From the NCBI RefSeq assembly GCF_006715485.1, contig NZ_VFNH01000003.1, positions 496,001 to 560,000 of the forward strand: a DNA stretch of 64,000 nucleotides, read 5' to 3'. The position numbers and the translations under genes are program-made. The notes under the pieces are model-generated. The model searched no databases, was not told the DNA's origin, and was given only the letters and a program-made list of their open reading frames with translations. Below, one piece after another: positions 17,573 to 26,201 of this stretch. The DNA is from Herbaspirillum sp. SJZ107. Its GTDB lineage: Bacteria > Pseudomonadota > Gammaproteobacteria > Burkholderiales > Burkholderiaceae_D. How positions within the stretch are numbered: the stretch's first letter is position 1; each line of letters begins with the position of its first letter.

Positions 17573-18877
17573 ATGCAAATCGGCCATCCTGCCGGCGCTG
17601 CCCAGACCCGCAGCACCTCCGCGCCCGCCCCCGTCAACGCCAATGCCAACGTTGCCAGCCTGCGCGTCTTCGTATTCGCCCTGTTCTTCATCTTCGGCGG
17701 CATCACCAGCCTGAACGACGTCATCATCCCCAAGCTGAAAGACCTGTTCACCCTGAGCTATGCCCAGGCGATGCTGGTGCAATCGGCCTTCTTCGCCGCC
17801 TATTTCGTCGTTTCCCTGCCGGCCGCCGCCATCGTGCGCCGCTTCGGCTACATGCGCACCGCCGTCGTCGGCCTGCTGACCATGACCGCCGGCTGCCTGC
17901 TGTTCATTCCCGCGGCCTCGTCCGGCTTGTTCGTCACCTTCCTGGCGGCGCTGTTCGTGCTGGCGGCCGGCATCACCATCGTGCAGGTGGTGGCCAATCC
18001 GCTGATCTCGATGCTGGGCGCATCCGATACGGCATCCAGCCGCCTGACCTTCGCGCAGGCCTTCAATTCGCTCGGCACCACGGTGTTTCCGTATGTCGGC
18101 GCGATGGTGATCCTGGGTTCGCTGGCCAAGGTCGACCAGGCGACGCTGAGCGGCGCCGCCCTGGGCGCCTACCGCGCCGCCGAAAGCCAGGTGGTGGTGC
18201 ACACCTACCTCGGACTGGCCATCGCGCTGGCAGTGGTCGCGGCGCTGGTCTGGATGAACCGCAACAAGCTGGTCGAGCATGCCAGCCCGGAAGGCAGCAT
18301 CCTGAAGGCCTTCGGCCTGCTCAGGCAGCCGCGCTTCGCCTTCGGTACCCTGTGCATCTTCCTGTACGTGGGCGCGGAAGTCGCGGTCGGCTCGCTGATC
18401 GTGAATTACCTGATGCAGGCCGACGTGCTGGGCCTGGGCGACGAAGCCGCCGGCAAGCACGTGTCGCTGTACTGGGGCGGCGCCATGGTCGGCCGTTTTC
18501 TCGGCGCCTATGTCCTGCGCATCTGCTCGCCGGGCAAGGTGCTGGCCTCGGCCGGCGCCATCGCCGCCGGACTGCTGCTGGTGTCCGCCACCAATACCGG
18601 CGCGCTGGCCGGCTGGTCACTGCTGGCCATCGGCCTGGTCAACTCCATCATGTTCCCGACCATCTTCACGCTGGCGTCGGAAGGCCTGGGCGAACGCGCA
18701 GCCGAAGGCTCGGGCCTGATCTGCATGGCCATCGTCGGCGGCGCCATCGTGCCGCTGCTGACCGGGTATGCAGCCGACATGTCGAGCCTGCGCATGGCGC
18801 TGGCCGTGCCCGCCGTGTGCTACCTGCTGATCCTGGTCTTCGGCTGGTACGCGCGCCGTCCGCTGCAGCGCTGCTGA
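17573..18877 (+). CDS. Sugar MFS transporter, FucP/GluP-like (fucose-galactose-glucose:H+ symporter family)
   Basis: An inner-membrane proton-linked sugar importer of about 434 residues with roughly 12 hydrophobic segments. Family features include the N-terminal FIFGGITSLNDVIIPKLKD, FAAYFVVSLPAAAIVRRFGY, and the mid-region VANPLISMLG and FAQAFNSLGTTVFP. The ATG at 17573 is preferred over a TTG at 17549; no strong ribosome-binding site precedes either. The exact sugar (glucose, galactose, fucose or mannose) cannot be read. No catabolic gene is adjacent, but the galactomannan locus 20 kb away would release suitable sugars. Confidence 0.85.
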   Translation: MQIGHPAGAAQTRSTSAPAPVNANANVASLRVFVFALFFIFGGITSLNDVIIPKLKDLFTLSYAQAMLVQSAFFAAYFVVSLPAAAIVRRFGYMRTAVVGLLTMTAGCLLFIPAASSGLFVTFLAALFVLAAGITIVQVVANPLISMLGASDTASSRLTFAQAFNSLGTTVFPYVGAMVILGSLAKVDQATLSGAALGAYRAAESQVVVHTYLGLAIALAVVAALVWMNRNKLVEHASPEGSILKAFGLLRQPRFAFGTLCIFLYVGAEVAVGSLIVNYLMQADVLGLGDEAAGKHVSLYWGGAMVGRFLGAYVLRICSPGKVLASAGAIAAGLLLVSATNTGALAGWSLLAIGLVNSIMFPTIFTLASEGLGERAAEGSGLICMAIVGGAIVPLLTGYAADMSSLRMALAVPAVCYLLILVFGWYARRPLQRC

Positions 18878-18885
18878 CGGCGCGC

Positions 18886-18950
18886 GGCCTTCATGGCCGT
18901 CTTCAACTGCGGCCTTCATGGCCGTCCTCGACTGCGGCCTTCATGGCCGC
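18886..18950 (+). repeat. 25-bp tandem repeat, 2.6 copies
   Basis: Two near-identical 25-base units (18886-18910 and 18911-18935, each starting GGCCTTCATGGCC) are followed by a 15-base partial third unit (18936-18950). Unit 1 and unit 2 differ at two positions. The partial unit contains the stop codon and last residues of the minus-strand glycosyltransferase, so the array lies across the gap between two convergent genes. Confidence 0.85.
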
Positions 18951-19822
18951 AGGTCGTTTTCGGCAGGCGCCGGCGCGGCAGGCCGGCTGCGCGTCAGTCC
19001 GGCTTCCCTGAGTGCCCGTGCATTGATGCGGTCGCGCTCCGGGTCGCGCACCCATCCCCACTTATTAAAATAGCGCGCCGCCGACACCATGTGGTGCCAG
19101 AGCAGCCGCCAGTTGCGGTAGGAGCCGCGCCCGTAATCGTGGACGATGGCCACGTGCGGCACGAACACCGTGCGCGCCACGCGGCCGACCCGGCGCGACA
19201 GGTCGACGTCTTCGAAGTACAGGAAGAAGCGCTCGTCGAACAGGCCGACGCGCAGCACGGTCTCGACCCGCATCAGCATGAAGCAGCCGGACAGCGCCGG
19301 CACGTCCATCACCTGGCTGTAGCCGCTGCCGTGCAGTTCGTAGCGCGCCAGCCGCCCACTCGATCGGTGCAGCAGCGGAAAGAAGCGGCGCACCGCCAGT
19401 TCCAGCGGGTGCGGCAGCAGTTTGCAGAGCGGCTGCAGGCGGCCGTCCGGGTAATGCACGCGCGGCGCCAGCAGGCCGACGTCGGGATGGGCTTCCATGT
19501 AGGCGAGCAGCTTGCCGATGCCGTCCAGCGGCAGCTGCACGTCGGGATTCAGCACCAGGTGGTAGCGGCTGCCGGCCGCGGCCGCCGCGTTCAGGGCCCA
19601 GTTGTGGGCGCGCGCATAGCCCGGATTGTCCGGCTGGTGGCGGTAGACCGCGCCGGCGCGGCCGGCCAGGGCGCGCAGCGCGTCGGTGCGCGAATTGTCG
19701 ACCAGGTACACCAGCATGCGCGGCCTGGCCATGGTGACGCTGGCCAGCAGCCGTTCCACCTGGTCGGGTGGGTTGTGGTAGCAGACGATGCAGCAGCTGG
19801 CTTCCACGGCCGGCGTCTTCAT
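18941..19822 (-). CDS. Family 2 glycosyltransferase (rhamnosyltransferase-like)
   Basis: A 293-residue GT-A enzyme of surface polysaccharide synthesis. The N-terminal nucleotide-binding part (CCIVCYHNPPDQVERLL), a VLNPDVQ segment at residues 90-96 in place of DxD, and FLYFEDVDLSRRV near the C-terminal half resemble WbbL-type rhamnosyltransferases. The ATG at 19822 overlaps the stop of the upstream methyltransferase (ATGA), so translation is coupled. The C-terminus (ENDLRP) is encoded in the first part of a tandem repeat and may be recently altered. Donor sugar is unknown. Confidence 0.85.
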   Translation of the reverse strand: MKTPAVEASCCIVCYHNPPDQVERLLASVTMARPRMLVYLVDNSRTDALRALAGRAGAVYRHQPDNPGYARAHNWALNAAAAAGSRYHLVLNPDVQLPLDGIGKLLAYMEAHPDVGLLAPRVHYPDGRLQPLCKLLPHPLELAVRRFFPLLHRSSGRLARYELHGSGYSQVMDVPALSGCFMLMRVETVLRVGLFDERFFLYFEDVDLSRRVGRVARTVFVPHVAIVHDYGRGSYRNWRLLWHHMVSAARYFNKWGWVRDPERDRINARALREAGLTRSRPAAPAPAENDLRP

Positions 19823-20667
19823 TTGCGCGGCTCTCGCAAGTGGAAGAAGGCCATGTGCGTGAACCAGGCATCTTCCCAGCCGTGGCAGTTCGGATGGACT
19901 TCGGGCAGGATACGCGGCCGGCCGTTGCCGCGCGACTCGGGCCGGCCGATCGAGATGTCGTGGAACCACACCTCGACCTCGCCGAACCAGCGTTTGAAAT
20001 CGCCGACCACCTCCGGAATGTCCTGGGTGCCGAAGGCGACGTCGCATACGCTGTTGGTGCCGGCCGCATCCCAGCGGTTCTCGAACCAGCGCGCGTGCAG
20101 GCGGTCGAGGTGGTGCACGTCGAGCAGGAAGGATTCGTTGGCCGGCGGCGCCGAGGTGCGGCAGTACGGGTAGTACCTGGAGAAGAAGAACTGCAGCGTG
20201 GCGCAGCCGTCCGGACGCAGGATGCGCACGATGTCGTCGAGGATGGCGGCGCGGGTATCGTGCACGCAGATGTGCTGCATCGAGATCGCGCAGTAGGCGA
20301 AATCGTAGCTCGAGGACGGCGCGCCGCCGCAGTCGGTCCCGGCACTGAGGAAGATTTCCGAACCGGGCGTACGGGAACGCGCCGCGCGTACCATTTTTTC
20401 GGAGATGTCGGCGCCGTCGACCTGGCGCAGCAGGCGCGCCATGCGCCGGATCATGCGCCCTTCGCCGCAGCCGATCTCGAAGCCGCGCGCGCGTGACGGA
20501 TCGGCCAGCACCGGCTTGCGGATGTCGCCGTATCGGTGCAGCAGATGGGTCTCGTACGGGAAATTCTCGTGATAATCGTAATTGCCGACGATTTCCTCGA
20601 CCGAAGCCGGGGTCGCGTCGTAGAACAGTTTCTGCATGCTCGCATACTGTTTCAGGTAGTCGCTCAT
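19819..20667 (-). CDS. Class I SAM-dependent methyltransferase
   Basis: A 282-residue protein with SAM-binding motif I (GFEIGCGEGRM, residues 62-72) and a following acidic motif (VDGADISEKMV). GGAGGAAAGG precedes the ATG. The coupling to a glycosyltransferase, divergent from the ABC exporter, suggests that it methylates a sugar residue or the chain end of the exported polysaccharide. In ABC-exported O-antigens, terminal methylation can stop chain growth. That role is inference; the target is unknown. Confidence 0.8.
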   Translation of the reverse strand: MSDYLKQYASMQKLFYDATPASVEEIVGNYDYHENFPYETHLLHRYGDIRKPVLADPSRARGFEIGCGEGRMIRRMARLLRQVDGADISEKMVRAARSRTPGSEIFLSAGTDCGGAPSSSYDFAYCAISMQHICVHDTRAAILDDIVRILRPDGCATLQFFFSRYYPYCRTSAPPANESFLLDVHHLDRLHARWFENRWDAAGTNSVCDVAFGTQDIPEVVGDFKRWFGEVEVWFHDISIGRPESRGNGRPRILPEVHPNCHGWEDAWFTHMAFFHLREPRK

Positions 20668-20830
20668 TGCCTTTCCTCCACATCAAGCATCGCAAGCATC
20701 GGGGCGTACATGAGTTCAGAGCGTCCGGCTGCTGGACGGTTGCAGCGGAATCGCGCCGGATTGCGCAAGATCAGTCGGCGCTGCCGAGGCTCCCGGACAA
20801 TCTGCGCTTCAGCCACCCTGCCTGCATATC

Positions 20831-21646
20831 ATGTTCCTGACTGAACGCAATCCCGGCGCGGGCGCCGGCAGCCCGGCATTGAGCGACCTCGGCCGCGCTA
20901 TGCGGCTGCTGCACGTGATCGCCTTCATGGCCGCCGGCGACCTGCGCGCGCGCTACCGCAGGAGCGTGCTGGGCCCGTTCTGGATGACGCTCGGCACTGC
21001 CGCCGGCACCCTCGGCCTGGGCCTGGTATGGAGCGAGCTGCTGCACATCGACCGTGCCAGCTTCGTGCCCTCGCTCACCGCCGGGCTGATCATGTGGCAG
21101 CTGCTCAGCGGCTGCATCGGCGAAGCCACCACCACCTACTGGCGCCAGAGCGCGATCCTGCGCAACCTCAGCGTCCCGCTGTCGATGCCGCCGATCCAGA
21201 TGCTGCTCAAGCACCTGATCAATTTCCTGCACAACTTGCCGGTGCTGGTCGCCGTGCTCCTGATCTTCCGGCTGCCAGTCACCTGGGCCACGCTGCTGGC
21301 CGTCCCCTGCCTGGCGCTGGTGGCGGTCAACCTGCTCTGGATCAGCCTGCTGCTGTCGATGCTGGGGGCGCGCTTCCGCGACCTCGAATACGTGGTCAAT
21401 GCGGCCATGCCGCTGCTGATGTTCCTCAGTCCCGTGTTCTACCGGCCCAGCTACCTGCCCTTCAACGGCCATGTCGTCTGGTTCAACCCGCTGAGCCACC
21501 TGATCGAGATCGTGCGCTATCCGCTGCTGGGCACGGCGCCGCCCGGCTTCGTGGTGCTGACCACCTGCCTGCTGGCGCTGGCGGGCTGGCTGTTCACGCT
21601 GTGGCTGTTCAATGCCAAGCGCGACCGCATCGCCTACTGGCTGTGA
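20831..21646 (+). CDS. ABC-2 type polysaccharide exporter, permease (Wzm/KpsM-like)
   Basis: A 271-residue inner-membrane protein with about six hydrophobic segments. It has the family entry sequence before the first helix (GDLRARYRRSVLGPFWMTL) and the C-terminal WFNPLSHLIEIVRYPLLG typical of Wzm, KpsM and TagG permeases. It would pair with the ATPase 12 bases downstream to export a lipid-linked glycan. The ATG at 20831 lacks a visible ribosome-binding site; an internal Met at residue 24 is an alternative. Confidence 0.9.
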   Translation: MFLTERNPGAGAGSPALSDLGRAMRLLHVIAFMAAGDLRARYRRSVLGPFWMTLGTAAGTLGLGLVWSELLHIDRASFVPSLTAGLIMWQLLSGCIGEATTTYWRQSAILRNLSVPLSMPPIQMLLKHLINFLHNLPVLVAVLLIFRLPVTWATLLAVPCLALVAVNLLWISLLLSMLGARFRDLEYVVNAAMPLLMFLSPVFYRPSYLPFNGHVVWFNPLSHLIEIVRYPLLGTAPPGFVVLTTCLLALAGWLFTLWLFNAKRDRIAYWL

Positions 21647-21658
21647 GCGGATCGCGCC

Positions 21659-22378
21659 ATGGCCCTGCTCGAATTCCACGATGTCACCGTGCAATACCCG
21701 GTGTACGACGTGCGCGCCAAGTCGCTGCGCTCGCGCCTGGTGAGCATTTCCACCGGCGGGCGCATCGAGCGCGAATCGTCGGGGGTGCAGATCGTCACCG
21801 CGCTGCGCGACGTCAGCTTCACGCTGCGCGACGGCGACGCGGTCGGCCTGGTCGGCCACAACGGCGCCGGCAAGAGCACCCTGCTGCGCACCATGGCCGG
21901 CGTCTACCAGCCGGCCTGGGGCAGCGTGCGGCGCAGCGGCCGCATCGCCACCGTGTTCGAGCTCGGCGCCGGCATGGATGGCGAACTGAGCGGCTACGAA
22001 AACATCCAGCGCATGGGCCTGCTGATGGGCATTGACCAAAGCGAGATCCGCGCGCGCATGGACGACATCGAGGCCTTTACCCAGCTCGGGCCCTTCCTCG
22101 GCCTGCCGGTGCGCACCTATTCGGCCGGTATGGCCACGCGCCTGATGTTCGCGGTGGCGACATCGACCCGGCCCGACATCCTGCTGGTCGACGAGGTCTT
22201 CGGCGCCGGCGACGCCGAATTCCAGGAAAAGGCGGCGCAGCGCATGGAATCCCTGATTTCCACCGTCAGCATCTTCGTGTTCGCCTCGCACGACAGCGCC
22301 GCCCTGAAACGCTACTGCAGCCGCTTCCTGCGCCTGGAACATGGCCAGGTCACGGAAATCGATGCGTCCGCGCTTTGA
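21659..22378 (+). CDS. ABC polysaccharide exporter, ATP-binding subunit (Wzt/KpsT-like)
   Basis: A 239-residue ATPase with Walker A GHNGAGKST (66-74), a variant signature YSAGM (154-158) and Walker B DILLVDE (173-179), with the switch His in FASHDS. The length and N-terminal insertion (VYDVRAKSLRSRLVSI) match polysaccharide exporters. It has no C-terminal carbohydrate-binding domain like that of E. coli O9a Wzt, which suggests that chain-end recognition is not built into the transporter. It forms a pair with the permease upstream. Confidence 0.92.
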   Translation: MALLEFHDVTVQYPVYDVRAKSLRSRLVSISTGGRIERESSGVQIVTALRDVSFTLRDGDAVGLVGHNGAGKSTLLRTMAGVYQPAWGSVRRSGRIATVFELGAGMDGELSGYENIQRMGLLMGIDQSEIRARMDDIEAFTQLGPFLGLPVRTYSAGMATRLMFAVATSTRPDILLVDEVFGAGDAEFQEKAAQRMESLISTVSIFVFASHDSAALKRYCSRFLRLEHGQVTEIDASAL

Positions 22379-22436
22379 TCGAGCACGATAGATGTGGATC
22401 AGCAAAGCACCAGTTTGTGCGGGCTATGCTCGGCGC

Positions 22437-22877
22437 ATGAAACGACTGATCATCGACCTCGACGAAACCATCGCGCTGACGGCGCCCGCCGACGTGGCGG
22501 CGCCCGGCGCGGCGATGCCCGGCGCGGCATCCCCCGAGCCGGCGCCGGCCCGCTATGCGCATGCGCTGCCCAACCTGGCGCTGATCGCGCGCCTGCGCGA
22601 ATACCGCGCCAACGGCTTCGACATCGTCATCAGCACCAGCCGCAACATGCGCACCTTCGACGGCAACATCGGCAAGATCAACGCGCACACGCTGCCGGCC
22701 ATCCTCGACTGGCTGGACCGGCACGACGTCCCCTTCGACGAAATCTACGTCGGCAAACCGTGGTGCGGCCTGGAAGGGTTCTACGTGGACGACAAGTCGA
22801 TCCGGCCATCGGAATTCCTGCGCTATTCGCTGCCGGCCATCCACGCCCTGCTTGCCGCCGAAAAGGCCGGTGCCTGA
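22437..22877 (+). CDS. HAD-superfamily phosphatase of capsule type
   Basis: A 146-residue protein with HAD motif I DLDET (residues 7-11: Asp7 nucleophile, Asp9 acid/base), a motif II-like ISTSRNMRTF and a late acidic motif VDDKS. An Ala/Pro-rich stretch at about 20-40 replaces the usual cap. It resembles small sugar-phosphate phosphatases encoded in capsule loci. The start at 22437 is chosen because it places motif I at the N-terminus; the frame opens 15 codons earlier. The stop directly abuts the next ATG. Confidence 0.75.
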   Translation: MKRLIIDLDETIALTAPADVAAPGAAMPGAASPEPAPARYAHALPNLALIARLREYRANGFDIVISTSRNMRTFDGNIGKINAHTLPAILDWLDRHDVPFDEIYVGKPWCGLEGFYVDDKSIRPSEFLRYSLPAIHALLAAEKAGA

Positions 22878-24491
22878 ATGCTGCTCATTACCTCCGGCGC
22901 CTACGTCGAAAGCGAACTCGCGGCCGAGTTCGGGCGCATCCCGCCGGCCTTCCTGCCGGTCGGGAACCGCCGCCTGTACACCTACCAGATCGGCCAGTTC
23001 GGCCGCCTGCACGAGCGCGTCTGCCTGACGGTGCCGGACGACTTCCGCCTCGACGAAGCCGACACGCTGTGGCTGCGCGAGCACCGCGTCGACGTGCTGC
23101 GCACCACGCCGGGCGCGGCGCTGGGGGCCGCCGTGCGCGAATTCCTCGAGGTCGTCCCCCCGACGGGCGCCGCCGGCCCGCTCGACATCCTGTATGGCGA
23201 CACCCTGATCACCGATCCGCTGCGCGAAGGCAGCGACTGGCTGGCGGTCGGCCACACCGACGAGTACTACGACTGGTACCAGGAAGCGCCGTCCAGCGGC
23301 CAGCCGGGCGGCACCTGGACCGGGCTGTTCTCGTTTGCCGACGCCGGCCTGCTGCGCACCCAGCTCGAGACGACCGACGACTTCATCGCCGCCGTGCGCG
23401 CCTACGACCGCGCCGTCGGCGGGCTGGCGCACTGGACGGTGTCGCGCTGGCTCGACTTCGGCCACGTGCACACCTATTTCGATTCCAAGCGCATCATCAC
23501 CACCCAGCGCCATTTCAACCAGCTGCGGGTGGCGGACGGCGTAGTCACCAAGTCCGGCAGCGACAACGCCAAGATCATGGCCGAGGCGAGCTGGTTCGAG
23601 CAGGCGCCGGCGCAAATCAAACCCTACCTGGCGCCCTACATCTGCCGCACCACCGCGGACGACGGCAATGGCGGCGCCTGTGCCTACCAGCTCGAATACC
23701 TGCACCTGGCCGCGCTGAACGAGCTGTACGTGTTCGGCCGCCTGCCCGAGCGCGTCTGGCACCGCATCTTCCGCGCCTGCGACGCCTACCTGCGTACGGC
23801 CGGCAGCCTGGCGGCATCGCGGCTGGACGCTGTCCGGCTGGATGACGACATGCTGCGCCAGACCTGGGTCGACAAGACCGTACAACGCCTGCAGGCCTAT
23901 GCCGGGCAGGCCGGCGTCGACCTGGACGCGCCCTGGACCCTCAACGGACGCCCGGCACCGTCGCTGCGCGCGATCGCCGCGCATGCCGCCACGGCCCTGC
24001 TGGCGACACCGCCGGTGCCGGCCTTCCTGCATGGGGACTTTTGCTTCAGCAATATCCTGTTCGACTTCCGCGCCGGCCGCGTCAAGATGGTCGACCCGCG
24101 CGGTACCGATGCCCTCGGCCGTCCGGCCCGCTTCGGCGACCTGCGCTACGACCTCGGCAAGCTGGCGCATTCGGTACTGGGGCTGTACGACTTCATCGTC
24201 GCCGGCTTCTATCTGCTGCGGGCGGAGGGCCAGGCCCTGCAGTTCCGCGTGCTGTCCGAACGCTGCCTGGCGGTGCAGCGCCTGTTCGCCGCGACGTCCT
24301 TTGCCGGGCAGCGGCCCGCGCAGTGGCAGTGCCATCCGGCGATGGTGCTGCTGTTCCTGTCGATGCTTCCCCTGCATGCGGACGACCCGCGGCGCCAGCA
24401 GGCGCTGATGGCGAACGGCATCAGGCTCTACCTGGAATGGAAATCCGATGATCGTCATCCCGATGGCGGGCCAGAGCCGGCGCTTCCGTGA
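22878..24491 (+). CDS. Fusion of a nucleotidyltransferase-like domain and a phosphotransferase (APH/choline-kinase fold) domain
   Basis: A 537-residue two-part protein. Residues about 1-240 look like a sugar or small-molecule nucleotidyltransferase (LPVGNR at 26-31, LYGDTL at 105-110). Residues about 250-520 carry kinase motifs of the APH/choline-kinase family: HGDFCFSN (385-392, catalytic Asp387 and Asn392) and the metal-binding VDPRG (Asp406). The combination could phosphorylate a small alcohol and activate it as a nucleotide ester. The first domain's glycine motif is poor, so it may be degenerate. The end overlaps the next gene by 44 bases. Substrate is unknown. Confidence 0.72.
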   Translation: MLLITSGAYVESELAAEFGRIPPAFLPVGNRRLYTYQIGQFGRLHERVCLTVPDDFRLDEADTLWLREHRVDVLRTTPGAALGAAVREFLEVVPPTGAAGPLDILYGDTLITDPLREGSDWLAVGHTDEYYDWYQEAPSSGQPGGTWTGLFSFADAGLLRTQLETTDDFIAAVRAYDRAVGGLAHWTVSRWLDFGHVHTYFDSKRIITTQRHFNQLRVADGVVTKSGSDNAKIMAEASWFEQAPAQIKPYLAPYICRTTADDGNGGACAYQLEYLHLAALNELYVFGRLPERVWHRIFRACDAYLRTAGSLAASRLDAVRLDDDMLRQTWVDKTVQRLQAYAGQAGVDLDAPWTLNGRPAPSLRAIAAHAATALLATPPVPAFLHGDFCFSNILFDFRAGRVKMVDPRGTDALGRPARFGDLRYDLGKLAHSVLGLYDFIVAGFYLLRAEGQALQFRVLSERCLAVQRLFAATSFAGQRPAQWQCHPAMVLLFLSMLPLHADDPRRQQALMANGIRLYLEWKSDDRHPDGGPEPALP

Positions 24492-25191
24492 AGCCGGCTA
24501 CGACCGTCCCAAGTACGAACTGCCGCTGCAGGGCGAGTCGCTGTTCGCCTGCTGCATGCGCTCGTTCGAACGTTATTTCGATAGCGAGCGCTTCCTGTTC
24601 GTGGCGCGCGCCGGCTGCAGCGCCGAAGCGTTCATCGGCGCCGAGTGCGAACGCCTGGGCATCGCCGACCGCTGCGTCGTCACGCTGGCCGCGCCCACGC
24701 GCGGCCAGGCCGAAACCGTACTGCTCGGGCTGCGCGAAGCGGGCTGTCCCGCCAGCGACGCGATCCTGATCTTCAACATCGACACCATCCGCCCCGGCTA
24801 CCGCTTTCCCGCGGAGGCGGCGCACAGCGACGGCTATCTCGACGTCGTGCACGCGCCCGGCGAGCACTGGTCCTTCGTGCGTCCGGCCGCTTCGTTCACC
24901 CGGCGCGTCGCCGAAACCGCCGAAAAACGCCGCATCTCCGGCCTGTGCTGTACCGGCCTGTATTATTTTGCGCGCGCCGCCGATTTCGCCGCCGCCTGCG
25001 AAGTGGCGCTGCACGACCCGGCCGCCTACCTGGAACGCTGGGGCGAACTGTACGTGGCGCCGCTGTACAACACGCTGATCGAAGCGGGGCGCCACATCGT
25101 GTACGACGAAGCGCCGGCCAGCCGCGTGCATTTCGCCGGCACCCCGGCCGAATACGGGGCACTGGTGGCCTCGCACCGGAGCCTGCCTTGA
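24448..25191 (+). CDS. Nucleotidyltransferase of surface polysaccharide synthesis
   Basis: A 247-residue GT-A-like nucleotidyltransferase. The N-terminus IPMAGQSRRFREAGYDRPKY has the glycine/arginine loop and the Lys expected of NTP-transferases, and FNIDTIRP at about residue 110 supplies the metal-binding acid. It is shorter than glucose-1-phosphate thymidylyltransferases and probably activates a different phosphate, in line with the kinase-containing gene it overlaps by 44 bases. Its stop overlaps the TTG start of the next gene. Confidence 0.78.
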   Translation: MIVIPMAGQSRRFREAGYDRPKYELPLQGESLFACCMRSFERYFDSERFLFVARAGCSAEAFIGAECERLGIADRCVVTLAAPTRGQAETVLLGLREAGCPASDAILIFNIDTIRPGYRFPAEAAHSDGYLDVVHAPGEHWSFVRPAASFTRRVAETAEKRRISGLCCTGLYYFARAADFAAACEVALHDPAAYLERWGELYVAPLYNTLIEAGRHIVYDEAPASRVHFAGTPAEYGALVASHRSLP

Positions 25192-26201
25192 TCTGCGTCT
25201 CGCTGCCCGTGCACACGCGTCCCGCCGTGATCGCCGGGCAGCTGGCCAACTTCGCCGCCTTCCTGCCGGCGGCGCAGGTGGTGCTGCACGTCTCCGCCGA
25301 CGCCCGCTTCACGCCGGCCCAGCTGGAAGCCGCGCTGGCCGCCGGCGGCTGCGCCAACGCCGTCGTCAATCCGCAGCGCCTGGCCACCGGCTGGGGCAAT
25401 ATCCTTCTGGCGCACCTCGCCAACATCGCCTGGATCCGGCGCCAGCTGCCGGCCTGCACGCGCATCTGCCTGCACTCCTCGAACGACATGCTGGTGCGGC
25501 ACGGCCTGGGCAGCCATCTCGACAAGGCTGGCAGCTTCCTGCACCGGCGCCCGATCCGGCCGGGCAGCCGCTGGCGCTTTGCCGGGGCGGCACTAGGCGA
25601 CCAGCCGCTGCTGGCGCTGCGCAGGCGCCTGGGCGATGCGCCCGCGCTCGGGTCCCAGGTCGAAGGATCGAGCTACGACGCCACCCTGCTCTACGAGATC
25701 GCCGACATCGTCAAGCACGCCGCCCGGCAGCCGGCGCCGGTGCCGTATCCGCGCGAGGAAGTGTGGCTGTCGACGGTCGCCCATGCCTGCGGTGCGGCGG
25801 TTGCCGGCACGCCCTACGTGTTTTCGGAAGTGCACCGCTTCGACCGCGTGTTCTGGCGCGTGCTGGCCGTGGTCGACCCCTTCATCGGGCGCCGCGGCGA
25901 TGCACGCTGGCTGCCGCGGCGCGCGCTGGAATTCCTGATGATCCGTTCCGGCTTCCACCGCATCGACCAGGGCTGGGTCGAGCGCATTGCCCACGACCGT
26001 GCCGAAGCGCTGGCGCCCTACGAGTGGCTGTCCGACGGCCACGGCAAATGGCGCGTGTTCGACCGCCACGGGCTGTACGGCGTCAAGCGCGTGCCGCGGC
26101 GGGCCGATGCGCCGCTGCGCCGCTATATAGATCAGCTGGGCAGTCAACCCGATCGATCGAGCACGCAACCCCAGGATAGGCGCGCCCATGAAGACCACTG
26201 A
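25188..26201 (+). CDS. Unrecognised protein of the polysaccharide locus, possible glycosyltransferase
   Basis: A 337-residue protein that I cannot place in a family. A TTG at 25188 is the likely start, since it overlaps the preceding stop (TTGA) and gives MICVSLPVHTRP; no nearby in-frame ATG gives a full-length product. The early beta-strand (AQVVLHVSADARF) and ICLHSSNDMLV look like a nucleotide-sugar-binding fold with an acidic motif, so a glycosyltransferase role is plausible. There is no signal peptide or membrane helix. It overlaps the WavE-like gene by 14 bases, so it belongs to the same translationally coupled operon. Confidence 0.55.
   Translation: MICVSLPVHTRPAVIAGQLANFAAFLPAAQVVLHVSADARFTPAQLEAALAAGGCANAVVNPQRLATGWGNILLAHLANIAWIRRQLPACTRICLHSSNDMLVRHGLGSHLDKAGSFLHRRPIRPGSRWRFAGAALGDQPLLALRRRLGDAPALGSQVEGSSYDATLLYEIADIVKHAARQPAPVPYPREEVWLSTVAHACGAAVAGTPYVFSEVHRFDRVFWRVLAVVDPFIGRRGDARWLPRRALEFLMIRSGFHRIDQGWVERIAHDRAEALAPYEWLSDGHGKWRVFDRHGLYGVKRVPRRADAPLRRYIDQLGSQPDRSSTQPQDRRAHEDH

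Noticed and set aside
18941..20695. One long fused minus-strand frame joining methyltransferase and glycosyltransferase
   Set aside because: Only the last 293 residues match a glycosyltransferase. The first part is an off-frame reading of the methyltransferase, which has its own proper frame ending at 19819.
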